Origin: Liopterus haemorrhoidalis
Taxonomy: Eukaryota; Arthropoda; Insecta; Coleoptera; Dytiscidae
DNA: 64,000 nucleotides
NCBI GenBank assembly: GCA_963971575.1
Contig: OZ020625.1
Location: forward strand, 2,170,001-2,234,000
Reading direction: 5' to 3'
Every line of letters starts with the position of its first letter. Positions within the stretch are counted from its first letter, which is position 1. The notes below the pieces were generated by a model. It did not search any database. It saw only the letters and a program-made list of their open reading frames with translations, and was not told where the DNA came from. Made by a program: the position numbers and the translations under genes. Positions 10,131 to 20,112 of this stretch are shown here, piece by piece.

Positions 10131-10486
10131 CTGCACGCTTTCCGGTCATAGGGAAAATTGCATTTCCACTTGCACCAAATTTTTGTGCTTTTCTCTGATT
10201 TAATATTGCTTGCCCTTTTGTCAAAAGAAAGTTATAACAAATTTAAAGTCTTTTAATTATAGGCATGCTGTATGAAAACGCGGAAAATCATATTTTTTTA
10301 TTACAAGATCACATGACCGTTTGAGCCCTTTGGGACCCTCCGAATCGCTTGCATATATTTAAAAGACTTTAAATTTGTTATAACTTTCTTTTGACAAAAG
10401 GGCAAGCAATATTAAATCAGAGAAAAGCACAAAAATTTTGTGTTTAAGTGGAAATGCAATTTTCCCTATGACCGGAAAGCGTGCGT
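10131..10486. repeat. fold-back repeat with ~120-bp arms
   Basis: The left arm (about 10133-10255) begins GCACGCTTTCCGGTCATAGG, and the right arm (about 10370-10485) is its near-perfect reverse complement ending CCGGAAAGCGTGC. The spacer is about 115 bp. It is probably a non-autonomous fold-back transposon; I could not define a target duplication. Confidence 0.75.
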
Positions 10487-10489
10487 ATC

Positions 10490-10850
10490 AAATACCGCAG
10501 ATCTCTATCTCTTATCGATTTCGAGATACGTTTTTTGAAAATTTTAAAATAAAAATGGAAAAATTTCAAAAATTTTCCAAAAATTTTTTTTTTAGTTTTA
10601 TTTCCAAATATGCCTTAAAGACCTCAGAAGTCCAAAAATTCGAACCGCAGGTCTTTATCTTTTTTAATTTTTGAGATACCATTAAAATCATACATTTTTA
10701 AAAAATATTTTGAAAACGTTATTAGTAAAAAAGGGCTGAAATCAAAAAGGCCCCAAATTATTTCTTAACTAAACAATATATGAGGATTCCAAAAATTTAA
10801 ACCGCAGGTCTCTATCTATAACCGTTTATGAGATAAAAAAAATCTAAATT
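10490..10850 (-). repeat. satellite-box repeats, minus orientation
   Basis: Two to three divergent copies of the box seen in the arrays at 37, 45, 48 and 61 kb occur here in reverse, for example ACCGCAGATCTCTATCTCTT and ACCGCAGGTCTCTATC. Confidence 0.75.
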
Positions 10851-10974
10851 TAAATTTTTGCGCCTACAGAATATTGGTTAGGCAACCAACATAACTTAGC
10901 TGTGTTACAATAACTCCACATTTAAGGCGATGGAAACTCGATCCCTAAGCTGAATATATTGCATTCCGCGCTAG

Positions 10975-12128
10975 CAGAGCCGCAGTAAGGGGGGGCGGAG
11001 GGGGCGTTGGCCCCTAGTGCACTAAGGAAAAGGGCGCCGATGAGCTTGACTAAGGGGCGCCACATTGCGAAAGTGAAGACCTTTTTAGGGTTTTGTAGGT
11101 ATGACCAAAAAACCCTTATACCGTCATTTTGTCGTCTGTGTCTGTCTGTTCGGTAAAAATTGTAGCCAAACGGCTAAACCTAGAGAGTTGAAATTTGGCA
11201 TGCTTATACAACTCTTTGACCCGCACATAGGAAAAATACTAAAACATCTAAAAAACATACCCCCCTAAAAATATAAACAAATATGTGCTCATCGAAAACA
11301 AAAATATTTTTTTTAAATTCTGAGTAGGGTATCAAATGAAAGCCCTTAGTACGTGGATTAACGATCAAATTTTTATTTTTGCAAAATAAATTATTTTGAT
11401 GCAATTTTTGCCAAAATTGTGCAAAAAAAATTTTGTCCCACACCCTGTAGCCCAGATGGTTTAAATTAAAAATCTAAAAAAATTCTAAGTAATGTATATT
11501 GGTGTGAACCGAAATAGTACAACAGGAATTTCAGATTATGTTTTCGGAAAATAACGCATTTTTTGTGGTTTTTGGTTCACAAAGTACAAAAGTTATACCA
11601 ATGTAAGACACTCACATGCAAGGCGTACGATGGCGTAACGGGTTAGAGGGTTTCGAGTTCGAGTACGGAGTGAATTTTATTTTTTCTGTTTTTTTTTTTT
11701 GCATTTTTATTATGTAGAAATTATTTTGTCAAAATTCTAGTAATATTTTGACAAATGTTGTATTTAATTTTTAAGAGCGTAAATTTAATAACCAGTCTTA
11801 TTATATGATTAACAGGCGATAAATTATTTTAAAAATATCGTTCATTTTGCCGTGATTACTACAAAGTAAAATTTGTCCTACACACTCAGCATACCGCCTT
11901 CACTTATTATATACCTGCGAAACCCTGAAATGTGTGAATATTCACACTTCACATCAATTTTTTTTTTTTGCTCTTCACTTGGAATTTGCGAGGTAAGGTC
12001 CTTTTTTTTCTCATCATCTAGATTTTGGGCGGTGAGAATCTTGTTTTTGCTTATCACTTACATTTATTTGCCAAGGGCGCCAAAACGCAGTTTTGCCCCT
12101 AGCGCAAGTTTTCCTTACTGCGGCTCTG
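10975..12128. mobile_element. hAT element with perfect TSD, carrying a nested composite repeat
   Basis: Ends CAGAGCCGCAGTAAGG (10975) and CCTTACTGCGGCTCTG (to 12128) are a perfect 16-bp inverted pair. Both flanks are CGCGCTAG (10967-10974, 12129-12136). The hAT sequence is confined to about 110 bp on the left and 200 bp on the right; the middle is a different repeat (see 11087-11926). Confidence 0.9.
11087..11926 (+). mobile_element. AGGGTTTTGTAGGTAT composite repeat, nested in hAT
   Basis: It begins AGGGTTTTGTAGGTATGACC and ends ATACCTGCGAAACCCT, a 16-bp imperfect inverted pair. Near the 5' end is a short GTCTGT tract; near 11617-11677 is a tRNA-like A/B-box segment (GGCGTAACGGGTTAGAG, GAGTTCGAGTAC). 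The perfect palindrome GTGTGAATATTCACAC follows the 3' end, and homology with the copy at 63.4 kb extends through it, so the true 3' limit may be about 11963. Related copies are at 31060-31281, 62616-62690 and 63400-64000. Confidence 0.75.
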
Positions 12129-12540
12129 CGCGCTAGTTGCACAATATACTATTGTTTAATCATCTAATTGTCAGAATTAATTTTACAAACACAATGAATA
12201 TGCAAGAATTACCCGAATATATCGAGAAAAATGCACAAAAAATAAGGTACCGGCCGAAAATGAGACTAATATTTGTTGAGGGCGTAATGTGAGGGCGTTA
12301 TGGATTCATAATGCTCCAGTTGTTATGCATAAGTTTAAATATCTCGTATCCTAGGCATTGTGACCAAATAACAGCCAAGTGAAAGATAAAAGAATTAATA
12401 CAACCCTGTTGTATTTGCAGTCTTCTAGAATTTGCCAGAGCTATTTGCTTTTTGCAAACACAAATGCAGAAATTAGCAAAGAAAAATATTTAGATTCGAT
12501 CCAATAAGGACCTTAATGAAATAGAATCTAACAAATTTGG

Positions 12541-12577
12541 TATAAAAAGGATGTCCTGGACTAAAATTGTATCAGTT
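12541..12577 (+). promoter_or_regulatory. core promoter: TATA box and arthropod initiator
   Basis: TATAAAAAGG starts at 12541, and ATCAGTT places a TCAGT initiator at 12572-12576. The spacing puts the A of the initiator about 33 bp after the first T of TATA, as in insect TATA-plus-Inr promoters. The ATG follows 29 bp downstream in an A-rich context (GTAAAAATG). This supports transcription of the small secreted-peptide gene. Confidence 0.75.
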
Positions 12578-12602
12578 CCTGAAAAAATATAGAGAAGTAA
12601 AA

Positions 12603-12689
12603 ATGTGTATCTTAAAATTCAGTTTTCTGTTTTTGATTTTGGGACCTGTTTTTTGTTTTGGCGATGAAGAAATCTACGGTCAACCAGAG
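12603..12689 (+). CDS. amidated neuropeptide-like precursor, exon 1 (signal peptide)
   Basis: The ATG at 12603 opens 29 codons ending exactly at CCAGAG|GTAAGA, phase 0. The product is a signal peptide with a hydrophobic core (MCILKFSFLFLILGPVFCFG) and then DEEIYGQPE, so cleavage after residue 20 is likely. A 29-base leader and a TATA/Inr promoter lie just upstream. Joined to the exons at 14003 and 14855 it gives a 119-residue secreted precursor with all junctions in phase 0. I do not recognise the gene with certainty; the layout matches small neuropeptide precursors. Intron 1 (12690-14002) contains a fold-back element and a piggyBac relic. Confidence 0.8.
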
Positions 12690-12891
12690 GTAAGAATTCT
12701 CAGTAATAAAGGATGTTCCAAAATGAACTGACATTTTAATTTTTTAATATAACATGGGTAAAAAACGGGTATGATACCCGTTTCCAACGGATATCATGTA
12801 TCTTTGGATAAAGCTTTTGAAAAGAATTTTTACTAAAACATTTTTTTTTTGACATCTTTTACGAAAAATTGTATTCTTTATAACAACTTAA

Positions 12892-13416
12892 CCCTTTACT
12901 GCATAAATTTTTATTTTTGGCTGAAATAATTCATGAGGATTAGGAATTGGTTCTCATTGATAAAAAAAAAAATTAATTAAAAAAATATATTTAAAATATT
13001 AATTATTATTTTTATGAAAAAATAATAATTAAAATAATAATTTAGGGTTTGTGCCATACATGGAACATTATAATTCTACATTATGTTACAAAAGAAAATG
13101 ATTCCGTATTATTTGCCCGTCAATTGCTAGGTATTCTTCATAAGGGATTAAAACCAGTCGCTCTCAAATTTTTGAAAGAAAAGGTCGTATCTTTTAGTTG
13201 TCCTTTCTCAATAAATTCAGGGTTATCGTTGAAGTGCAAATTCCGCTTGATATCCTCAAATCTATTGCAGCCCATTACTTGAGATACTGCAGGATCCATT
13301 GCTGTGTATGTGGCATATATGAACATTCATGAAGTAACGTTCTGATTCAGTTTTAAAATTAAAATATAAAATAAAAATCGGAATGTGCCATATATGGCAC
13401 ACTATGCGGTAAAGGG
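12892..13416 (-). mobile_element. deleted piggyBac element with TTAA duplication
   Basis: Ends CCCTTTACTGCATAA and TATGCGGTAAAGGG are inverted, and TTAA flanks both sides (12888-12891 and 13417-13420), diagnostic of piggyBac. At 525 bp it keeps only a fragment of transposase on the minus strand. Confidence 0.92.
13138..13326 (-). pseudogene. piggyBac transposase fragment
   Basis: The minus-strand frame reads MFIYATYTAMDPAVSQVMGC, then NRFEDIKRNLHFNDNPEFIE, then KGQLKDTTFSF. The NRFEDIKRNLHFNDN block is the conserved N-terminal part of piggyBac-family transposases, just before the catalytic domain. About 62 residues remain of a protein usually near 600, so it is inactive. Its position between piggyBac ends and TTAA sites confirms the assignment. 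Confidence 0.85.
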
Positions 13417-14002
13417 TTAAAAATTAAATATTTTTATTTACAAGTGTTTAAGTGCCTTCTATTTTCATTTAGACACTCACGCATCCTTACTCTTGATATA
13501 TCTGTAACTCGTAGCTTAATAAAAATAAAAATATTTCACTTTCAAGTACTTTCAAATTGTACTTTCAAGTAGGTACGACTTGAAAGTAAAATATTTTTAT
13601 TTACAAGTATTCAAAGTGCCTTCCATTTTCATTTAAACACTTACACATTCTTACTTTTGAGCTATCTGTAACTCTATTAAAAATAAAATAAAAAGTGAAA
13701 TATAAAAATATTTCACTTTCAAGTAAGTACAACTTTGAATGTGAAATATTTTTGTTTTTATAATGCTTCGAGCTACATATAGCTCAATAGTAAGGATGCG
13801 AAAGTGTTTCAAACAAATTGGAAAGCACTTTGAACACTTGTAAATAAAAATATTTTACTCAAGTTGTTATAGAAATAACAATTTTTCGTAAAACGTACAA
13901 GATAATAAAAAAATGAAATGTTGTTTTTTCAAAAGCTCACTCTTTTCACTTTCCAATTACTTTCAAGTAGATACGACTTGTACTGAATTTTTCTTTTTTC
14001 AG

Positions 14003-14134
14003 TATTTTGAGTACGTGTACCAAAAACCCCATAACTACAATTTGAGACTCTTGGAATTACTCAAAAATCAACAAAATGTCAAAGGTGCTCAAAAAAATTA
14101 CATTTATGACCCTTTTGGATCATATGGATCTGGA
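14003..14134 (+). CDS. amidated neuropeptide-like precursor, exon 2
   Basis: A TTCTTTTTTCAG acceptor ends at 14002, and TCTGGA|GTAAGT follows at 14134. The exon has 44 codons and is in phase 0 at both ends. It encodes a tyrosine-rich spacer, YFEYVYQKPHNYNLRLLELL, then KNQQNVKGAQKNYIYDPFGS and YGSG. There is no dibasic site and no cysteine. The segment NYNLRLLELL mirrors LNGRLLELM in exon 3, and both exons open with aromatic residues (YFEY here; FAEK with YFQP after the KR in exon 3), suggesting an old internal duplication. In PDF precursors the equivalent region is the PDF-associated peptide; the YN..LL core here is compatible with that, but this is inference. Confidence 0.78.
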
Positions 14135-14139
14135 GTAAG

Positions 14140-14395
14140 TAAATTACATTTAAGACCATTAGCGCCAAAAATAATTGGATTTTTACCAAAAATTGATCAA
14201 CTCGTGCCATTGATGTCAAAAGCTTAAATATGAAGTTTTATAAAAATCCTTTCAGCCGAATTTGCTCTGCACGTGTACACAGACAGACAGACAGACATCA
14301 TGCTAAAAATATCCGAAAACCATCGAAATCTCGAAATGTAAAAATCGGTATGATCACAATACCTCCCTTATATATGTTGGCGATCGGTAAAAAAC
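14140..14395 (+). repeat. 5'-truncated copy of the ACCGACCGCC/GACA repeat
   Basis: From GATTTTTACCAAAAATTGATC (in two parts GATTTTTACC and AAAAATTGATC) through a short ACAGACAGACAG tract to TATATGTTGGCGATCGGTAAA this matches the 3' half of the repeat complete at 43664-44290. It lies in intron 2 of the peptide gene. Confidence 0.85.
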
Positions 14396-14854
14396 TAGCA
14401 TTATAAATTTGTTCTTCTATGACTACGTAGGTGTGCCGCGAAATTTTTCTTCTTTGGAAAATGTGCCACCAGAGTAAAAATATTGGGAAACACTGTATTA
14501 TAGTGATGGCATCCTAAATTTTCAAGAAGCGGTTCTATAAAGTCATGTGATATCTAGGAACCTATTCTGTATTTTTAAAAGTGAAAACAAATCAATTACT
14601 TCCATTTATTAAATATAAGGAAAACATTTTAAGAGCGTATTATTAAATAACCTATAAAATAAATATTACATTTGCAGCACTGCAGGGCAAGGCGCACGAT
14701 TCAAAACTGAAGTCAGAGTAATTCATTTATTTTTAATAATTCTAACAACCGGTTCCCTAAGGTTTCAATAATTTTAAGAAACGGTTCGCGCGAACCGTTC
14801 CGAACCGGTAGGATGTACGTAATAAATGTATTCTTTATTATATTTTTTTTTCAG

Positions 14855-14995
14855 TTTGCTGAAAAGTCTAAAAATTTCCAAAATCAAGAATCGACCCCTA
14901 AATCTCAAAAAAGATATTTTCAACCAATGAGTGAACTAAATGGCCGGTTATTAGAACTTATGAGCGCCCCTGGTTTACAAAATGGAAAGAAATAA
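14855..14995 (+). CDS. amidated neuropeptide-like precursor, exon 3 (mature peptide)
   Basis: The acceptor TTTTTTTTCAG ends at 14854; 46 codons and a TAA stop at 14993-14995 follow. The product reads FAEKSKNFQNQESTPKSQKR, then YFQPM and SELNGRLLELMSAPGLQN, then GKK-stop. A KR pair precedes YFQP, and Gly-Lys-Lys ends the protein. Prohormone cleavage and amidation would release a 23-residue peptide ending in Asn-amide. Placed without gaps on PDF (NSELINSLLSLPKNMNDA, recalled), the part starting MSELNGRLLEL matches S2, E3, L4, L8, L9 and L11. Position at the extreme C terminus after KR is also as in PDF precursors. The similarity is short, so this is a PDF-like candidate, not an assigned PDF gene. 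Confidence 0.78.
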   Translation, partial: FAEKSKNFQNQESTPKSQKRYFQPMSELNGRLLELMSAPGLQNGKK

Positions 14996-15050
14996 AAAAA
15001 AATGTGTCATTTTAAGAAAATGGTAATATATGTAATGAAATAATTTAGAA

Positions 15051-15056
15051 AATAAA
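15051..15056 (+). terminator. poly(A) signal of the peptide gene
   Basis: AATAAA lies 56 bp after the stop codon, giving a short 3' UTR that suits a compact peptide gene. Confidence 0.7.
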
Positions 15057-15171
15057 ATAATAGAGCATTCATTTATAGTGTTTTTACTTTCCTACTCCTC
15101 AAATATTTTAAAAGTAAATCTATTTCTTTGGTTTAAGCGGAAATAGATTTTGAAATATAAAGGCTATTCCA

Positions 15172-15338
15172 AGCGTTTAGGCGGACTAGATTTTCAAATC
15201 TAGTAACTTTTACAGATTGATTGAAGCTTTTGATCATTTTATTCAAGAAAAGCCAACTTTAATATACAAAAAAATAGCTAATGACAACTTACAAAAATGA
15301 AAATTCCAGTTAGTTCCGCCTAAACGTTTGGAATAGCC
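15172..15338. mobile_element. MITE with GGCTATTCCAA inverted ends
   Basis: GGCTATTCCAAGCGTTTAGG at 15172 is inverted at 15319-15338 (CCTAAACGTTTGGAATAGCC). Family members are at about 31853-32025, 32038-32100 and 46959-47105, all with a GGCGGA core next to the end. Confidence 0.75.
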
Positions 15339-15354
15339 TGTAGTAACTTTCAAA

Positions 15355-15600
15355 AATTGAATGAGGCTTTTGCAGTCGAGGACTGGCAAAATATTTCGGC
15401 TCTAGAAATTTGGAATAAATAGGACCCAGAGGATCAACAGGCCTCATTGGATGAGTCCCGGACCCATTGATCCAAGAATCGGTCCTACTGGGACCGGCCC
15501 ATCGGGAAATTGCCCAGTGTCCCAACGAGCCAGTCCGCCCCTGAGCTTTTGACCATTTTATTTAACAAAAGCCCAATTCAATCATTAAAAAGTTAACCCG
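15355..15600. other. no gene; GC-rich patch
   Basis: A locally G+C-rich segment (about 15420-15540) rich in GGGACC/GGCCC words is probably the body of a further repeat. I see no exon here. Confidence 0.3.
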
Positions 15601-17405
15601 TAATAAATTAAGAAAATAAATATCGTATTGCTCCATTTCTCTTCTGCACACAGCATCCCTAGACAATAAATTTTAAAGAATAAAAAAATCCCATCCCAAT
15701 AAGACCCATAAGTTCCTCTGTAAAGACACATTCAAATAATTTTTAAACATTTATTGAAAAAACACATTTTTTTAAATTGTTATTGTCTCTCTCTTATATA
15801 TTGTACCTGGTATAGTTCATCTTTCTTCTACACCCAGCAACCTAGGACTAATTTTTAATAGTAAAAGCAAAAAAAAACATAAAACGAAAAATAATTATAT
15901 AATTATTAGAATATACATCTGTTTTTAATGTTGAAAATATTGTAGAGGATAAAAACATGTTAAAATTATAGTCAACTCTAAAGTACTAAAGTAAAGCAAA
16001 GTAAAGCAAAGTAAAGCGTCGAGCAAATTTTACATTTCTCGAGAAATGAAAAATGAGAATTAAAACTTTTTCTCGAGATATTCTCGAGAAGAATCACTAA
16101 TTGTACCTGATATCGCTCCATCTTTCTTCTACACACAGCAACCCTAGATAATATTCAGAAGAAAAAAAAACATCCCAATAAGACCCAAAAGTTCCTTTTT
16201 AAAGACACATTCAAATAGTTTAAACATTTATTCTCTCTCCTGCACACAGCAACCTAGGACTAATTTTTAATAGTAAAAGCAAAAAACATCCCAACAATTC
16301 CCAAAAGTTCTTTTTTACTGATAGAAACCTAATTATTTTTTAATTTTTACAAAAAAACATTTGTAGATGCTGTTTCTCTCTAACACACGACAGCTGGGCT
16401 CGCTCTATCTCTCTCCAACACATTGCTTACTTACCATTAAAAATATTACAAGTATAAATTTACAAACAAATAAAAATACTTTCCCCAATAAGCCCCCAAA
16501 AGCACAATTTTACATAATACACACATATTTTTTAGGCTTTATTTAAAAATATTACCATTTTTCTGAAAATGTTTTCATCTCTCTCTAACACATGTCTCCA
16601 GAGCTCGTTCCATCTCTCTCCTACACACAGCAACCCCGGAACTATAAAAACTACAAAAAATTACAAAATCCAGAAACCAAACTCGATCAGCAGTTAAAAA
16701 ATGCCTTAACTGAAACGTGTATACCTTTTAAATTTCTTACATCAACTCCAGAGTTAAAATATTAATTTTTTAAAACGCGAAATTCTACTTTCTCAGAGAT
16801 ACTATTTTGTTATACCGATATTTTTTCACAAACACTCGACTAAGGTGAAATAATTATCCAAAAAGTTTCTACAGATGTTAATTTAAACGTTTTTATTATT
16901 TTTTAAATTCGATGGCAACTTTTTACTAGTTTTTTCAGTAAAAATGTAACACAAAACACGAAATGTCAACTGCTTGGCCATTGTTGCGACACTAACGCCA
17001 CAGCGGCGGGCCGCGAACTAAACAACAAATTCGGGTATATGCAAAAATGTTTAAAAATTAATATTTCAAAAACCTTTTAAAATTAAGAAATTAAATTTTT
17101 AGGAGGCACTCAGAAGGGTTTTGTCTATTTATTGTAAAAATTTCTTTTCTTAATTCACCATAGTTCTGGAGTAATAAAATTCGATATCGAGGGAATACAC
17201 AAAAAATTAATAAAACCAAGATAAATTGGGCATAAAAATTATAAATGTACGATATTTTATAATAATTATACCCACTTACAAACATATGTAGCCTGAAAAC
17301 CTTTATTTGAACAAAAAAAATTACGAAATTAAATTTTTAGGGGAAACTCAGTACGGTTTTGTCTATGTACTATAAAAATCTCCTTTCATGGCACCCCCCC
17401 TTTTA
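15600..17405 (-). repeat. left arm of a large inverted repeat array
   Basis: Several diverged units contain CTCTCTC(C/T)(A/T)ACACA..GCAACC followed by A+T-rich spacer, a CTCGAG cluster at 16035-16095, and a block with CAACTGCTTGGCCATTGTTG (about 16968-16987). The same blocks occur in reverse order and orientation at 20570-23400. Confidence 0.8.
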
Positions 17406-17892
17406 CTAGAAGCATGAAGTGCCACCCAGTAAATAAAAAAATATGTTAAAAAGATATTTTAAGTTTTTAAGTTAACAGTATTAATCCCAAAACACTCCCT
17501 TAGAATGAGAATTTTGAGATGCTATATGGCCTCTGTTCGAATCCTGGTTTTAATCTATTATTATACTAAATTTGGTTAAAATATGTCAAACTGTTTTTAA
17601 AAAAGATTCGTCAAAAGCAAAAATAAATAAACCAAAATAATAAAGTTCATAAATATCGGCAAAAATAAAAAAATATAATATAGATGTTGTCTCGTTCTAC
17701 ATAGACTAATCATAGTGTTGCTAAATAACTGAATAAAGATCAGTGCTGTTTACCGACAATATTTGAGCCAAACATTTCTGATGCCGCCCGAAGATCTATT
17801 CGAATATAGTCATCCAATCAACTATTGAACGAAAATTCTTATTCACTCACTGCATATTTAATAGATATTCCAGTGGTCCAATATAATTAAAA

Positions 17893-18423
17893 AATCAGCT
17901 GTGGCCACCACAGGACCGACCGCCAAAATAAAGTACTTGTATAAAATACATTCTAGCAGCAGGGTAATAAATTTGCCTAATATTTTCTAACAGAGATATT
18001 ATTTATCATGACCATGGAAACGTTACATATAAGTATGAAAAAATTGAGACTTTTAAAAAAATTTTACAGAAATTATTCGATATTTTTCGTTTTATCAAAA
18101 AACGAAATATTCACAAAAATCTTAAAATCGACACGAATAAACTCCCATTTTCAGTCAACCGATTTTTACCAAAAGTTGATCAACTCGTGCCATTGATGGC
18201 AAAAGCTTAAATATGAAGTTTCATAAAAATCCTTTCAGCCGAATTTGCTCTGCACGTGTACACACACAGACAGACAGACGGACAGACAGACCGACATCAC
18301 GCTAAAAATAGTCAAAACGTTATGTAAGGACCTCAATTCGTGGAGACCCATCGAAATCTCGAAATGTCAAAATCGGTATGATCATAATACCTCCCTTATA
18401 TATGTTGGCGGTCGGTAAAAAAA
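17893..18423 (+). repeat. ACCGACCGCC/GACA repeat copy
   Basis: It starts CAGCTGTGGCCACCACAGG, has ACCGACCGCC near the 5' end and GGCGGTCGGT at the 3' end (short inverted pair), and carries an ACAGACAGACGGACAG microsatellite. Compared with the copy at 43664 it lacks an internal segment of about 90 bp. Confidence 0.85.
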
Positions 18424-19136
18424 ATTATTAATTTCTCGTTTCTTGTGGGACTTTTTTGAGATTTTCGATTTTTCTAGTTATGATGGCATTTCCTACCTGT
18501 ATACAAAATTTCAACTCGGTAGCATATTTGGAAATGGGTTAGAATTTCCGGACATACCCACAAATATTCAGTTTTATATATAAAGATTTCCAGCTAAGTT
18601 ATTTCAAATTTTAATTTTCAAAAAGTGGATGTGACATGTTTGGATAGGGGCACAATTTTAATGTTTGTCATGGGCGCCATTTACCCTAGGTAAGCCCCTG
18701 TACATACCATAGTTCTGAAGAAACCTATATACTTGTGTGTTGATAACAAAATTAATTTATAGTTTTTTGATTTCACAAAAGGTCTAAAATTGTTTTTTAA
18801 TCAAATTCATGCCATTTGGAGAGTAACAGGTGGTTAGGACTGTAGCCCTTAACCAGCCCCTGGGTTATTTTACCTTCTGAGAAACTGAAAAACAGGTTCT
18901 GAAAATTTTACATAAAAAGTAATAAAACCGGCAAAAACTACCAGGAAATATGATACTAGGCATTGCATTTAATAATAGGGTAGCTTTAGGTTGTATCAGG
19001 CATAATATTTAGAATGAAATATATTGTGGTGATTTCTTTTCGGATACTTCATATGATATTTTTAAGTAGTACTGTCAGAAACTGACAATGAAGGAATCGG
19101 GATTGGTACCCTTTTTTTGGAACTAGTAGTCGGTGT

Positions 19137-20112
19137 TAGAGATGGGAATTTCGGCTCAGTTTGCGGAACCGGATCAGTGGAGGTCGTTCAGTTTGTTGAG
19201 CCGGTTCATTGATCCAGCTCAGTGATCCGGTTAAGTAAACATGTTTTCGAGACACAGGTCGGTCGTTAGTTCGTAGGTAGAACGTCGTTTAGAGCCGGTC
19301 AGTTGTCAGTCGTTCGCTTGTAGGTAGACGTCGCTTAGAGCCGGCTCTTTCTTAGACCGGGTCAGTTGTCGGTCGTTCGCTCGTAGGTAGAACGTCGCTT
19401 AACCCGGTCAGTTGTCGGTCGTTCGCTTGTAGGTAGACGTCGCTTAGACCCGGCTCTTTCTTAGACCCGGCTCTTTCTTAGACCCGGCTCTTTCTTAGAC
19501 CGGGTCAGTTATCGGTCGTTCGCTCGTAGGTAGAACGTCGCTTAACCCGGTCAGTTGTCGGTCGTTCGCTTGTAGGTAGACGTCGCTTAGAGCCGGCTCT
19601 TTCTTAGACCCGGCTCTTTCTTAGAACGGGTCAGTTGTCGGTCGTTCGCTCGTAGGTAGAACGTCGCTTAACCCGGTCAGTTGTCGGTCGTTCGCTTGTA
19701 GGTAGACGTCGCTTAGAGCCGGCTCTTTCTTAGAGCCGGATCTTTCTTAGACCGGGTCAGTTGTCGGTCGTTCGCTCGTAGGTAGCTTGTCGCTTAGCCC
19801 CGGTTCTTATCTAAAATTTTTGAAACAAACAATTCACTTTATGTAGCTACTGTATTTTAAACCAGATGTGTTAAGTTTATGGCGATGTTTATTGCCCTTA
19901 TAAATCGGACATCTGGGATTTGGGCAATATTTTTAATATTTTTATATAGTATGGTTGTAAGAAAATACAGACTAAGCCTATTAGTTTCAAATAAACTGCC
20001 CTACAAATTGATGACAAAATACACTTTATGATAATACATTACAAGCCGAGTTCTCGCGAAGTTCAACATGACATCGATCCAGATCCGGATCACTCCGGTC
20101 ACTGCTCACAAG
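19137..20112 (-). mobile_element. TAGAGATGGG hAT element, truncated copy
   Basis: It starts TAGAGATGGGAATTTCGGCT and contains a long run of tandem GGTCGGTCGTTCGC / GTAGGTAGAACGTCGCTTA units. It is the reverse of the complete copies at 24760-25760 and 47207-47931, but homology stops at CACTGCTCACA (20112), so the far end is lost. Confidence 0.8.

Larger units (their letters stand above)
12850..13900. mobile_element. fold-back element in intron 1 of the peptide gene
   Basis: The left side (TTTTACGAAAAATTGTATTC, AACAACTT, then ATTTACAAGTGTTT after the nested piggyBac) is mirrored on the right (AACACTTGTAAATAAAAATA, AGTTGTTAT, ACAATTTTTCGTAAAACG). The interior carries further direct and inverted copies of ACTTTCAAGTA-type sequence. 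The limits are approximate. Confidence 0.65.

Noticed and set aside
12603..14995. The small secreted protein as a cysteine-rich toxin, defensin or salivary inhibitor
   Set aside because: The precursor after the signal peptide has no cysteine; the KR and GKK sites fit a processed amidated peptide better. A salivary or accessory-gland role cannot be excluded.
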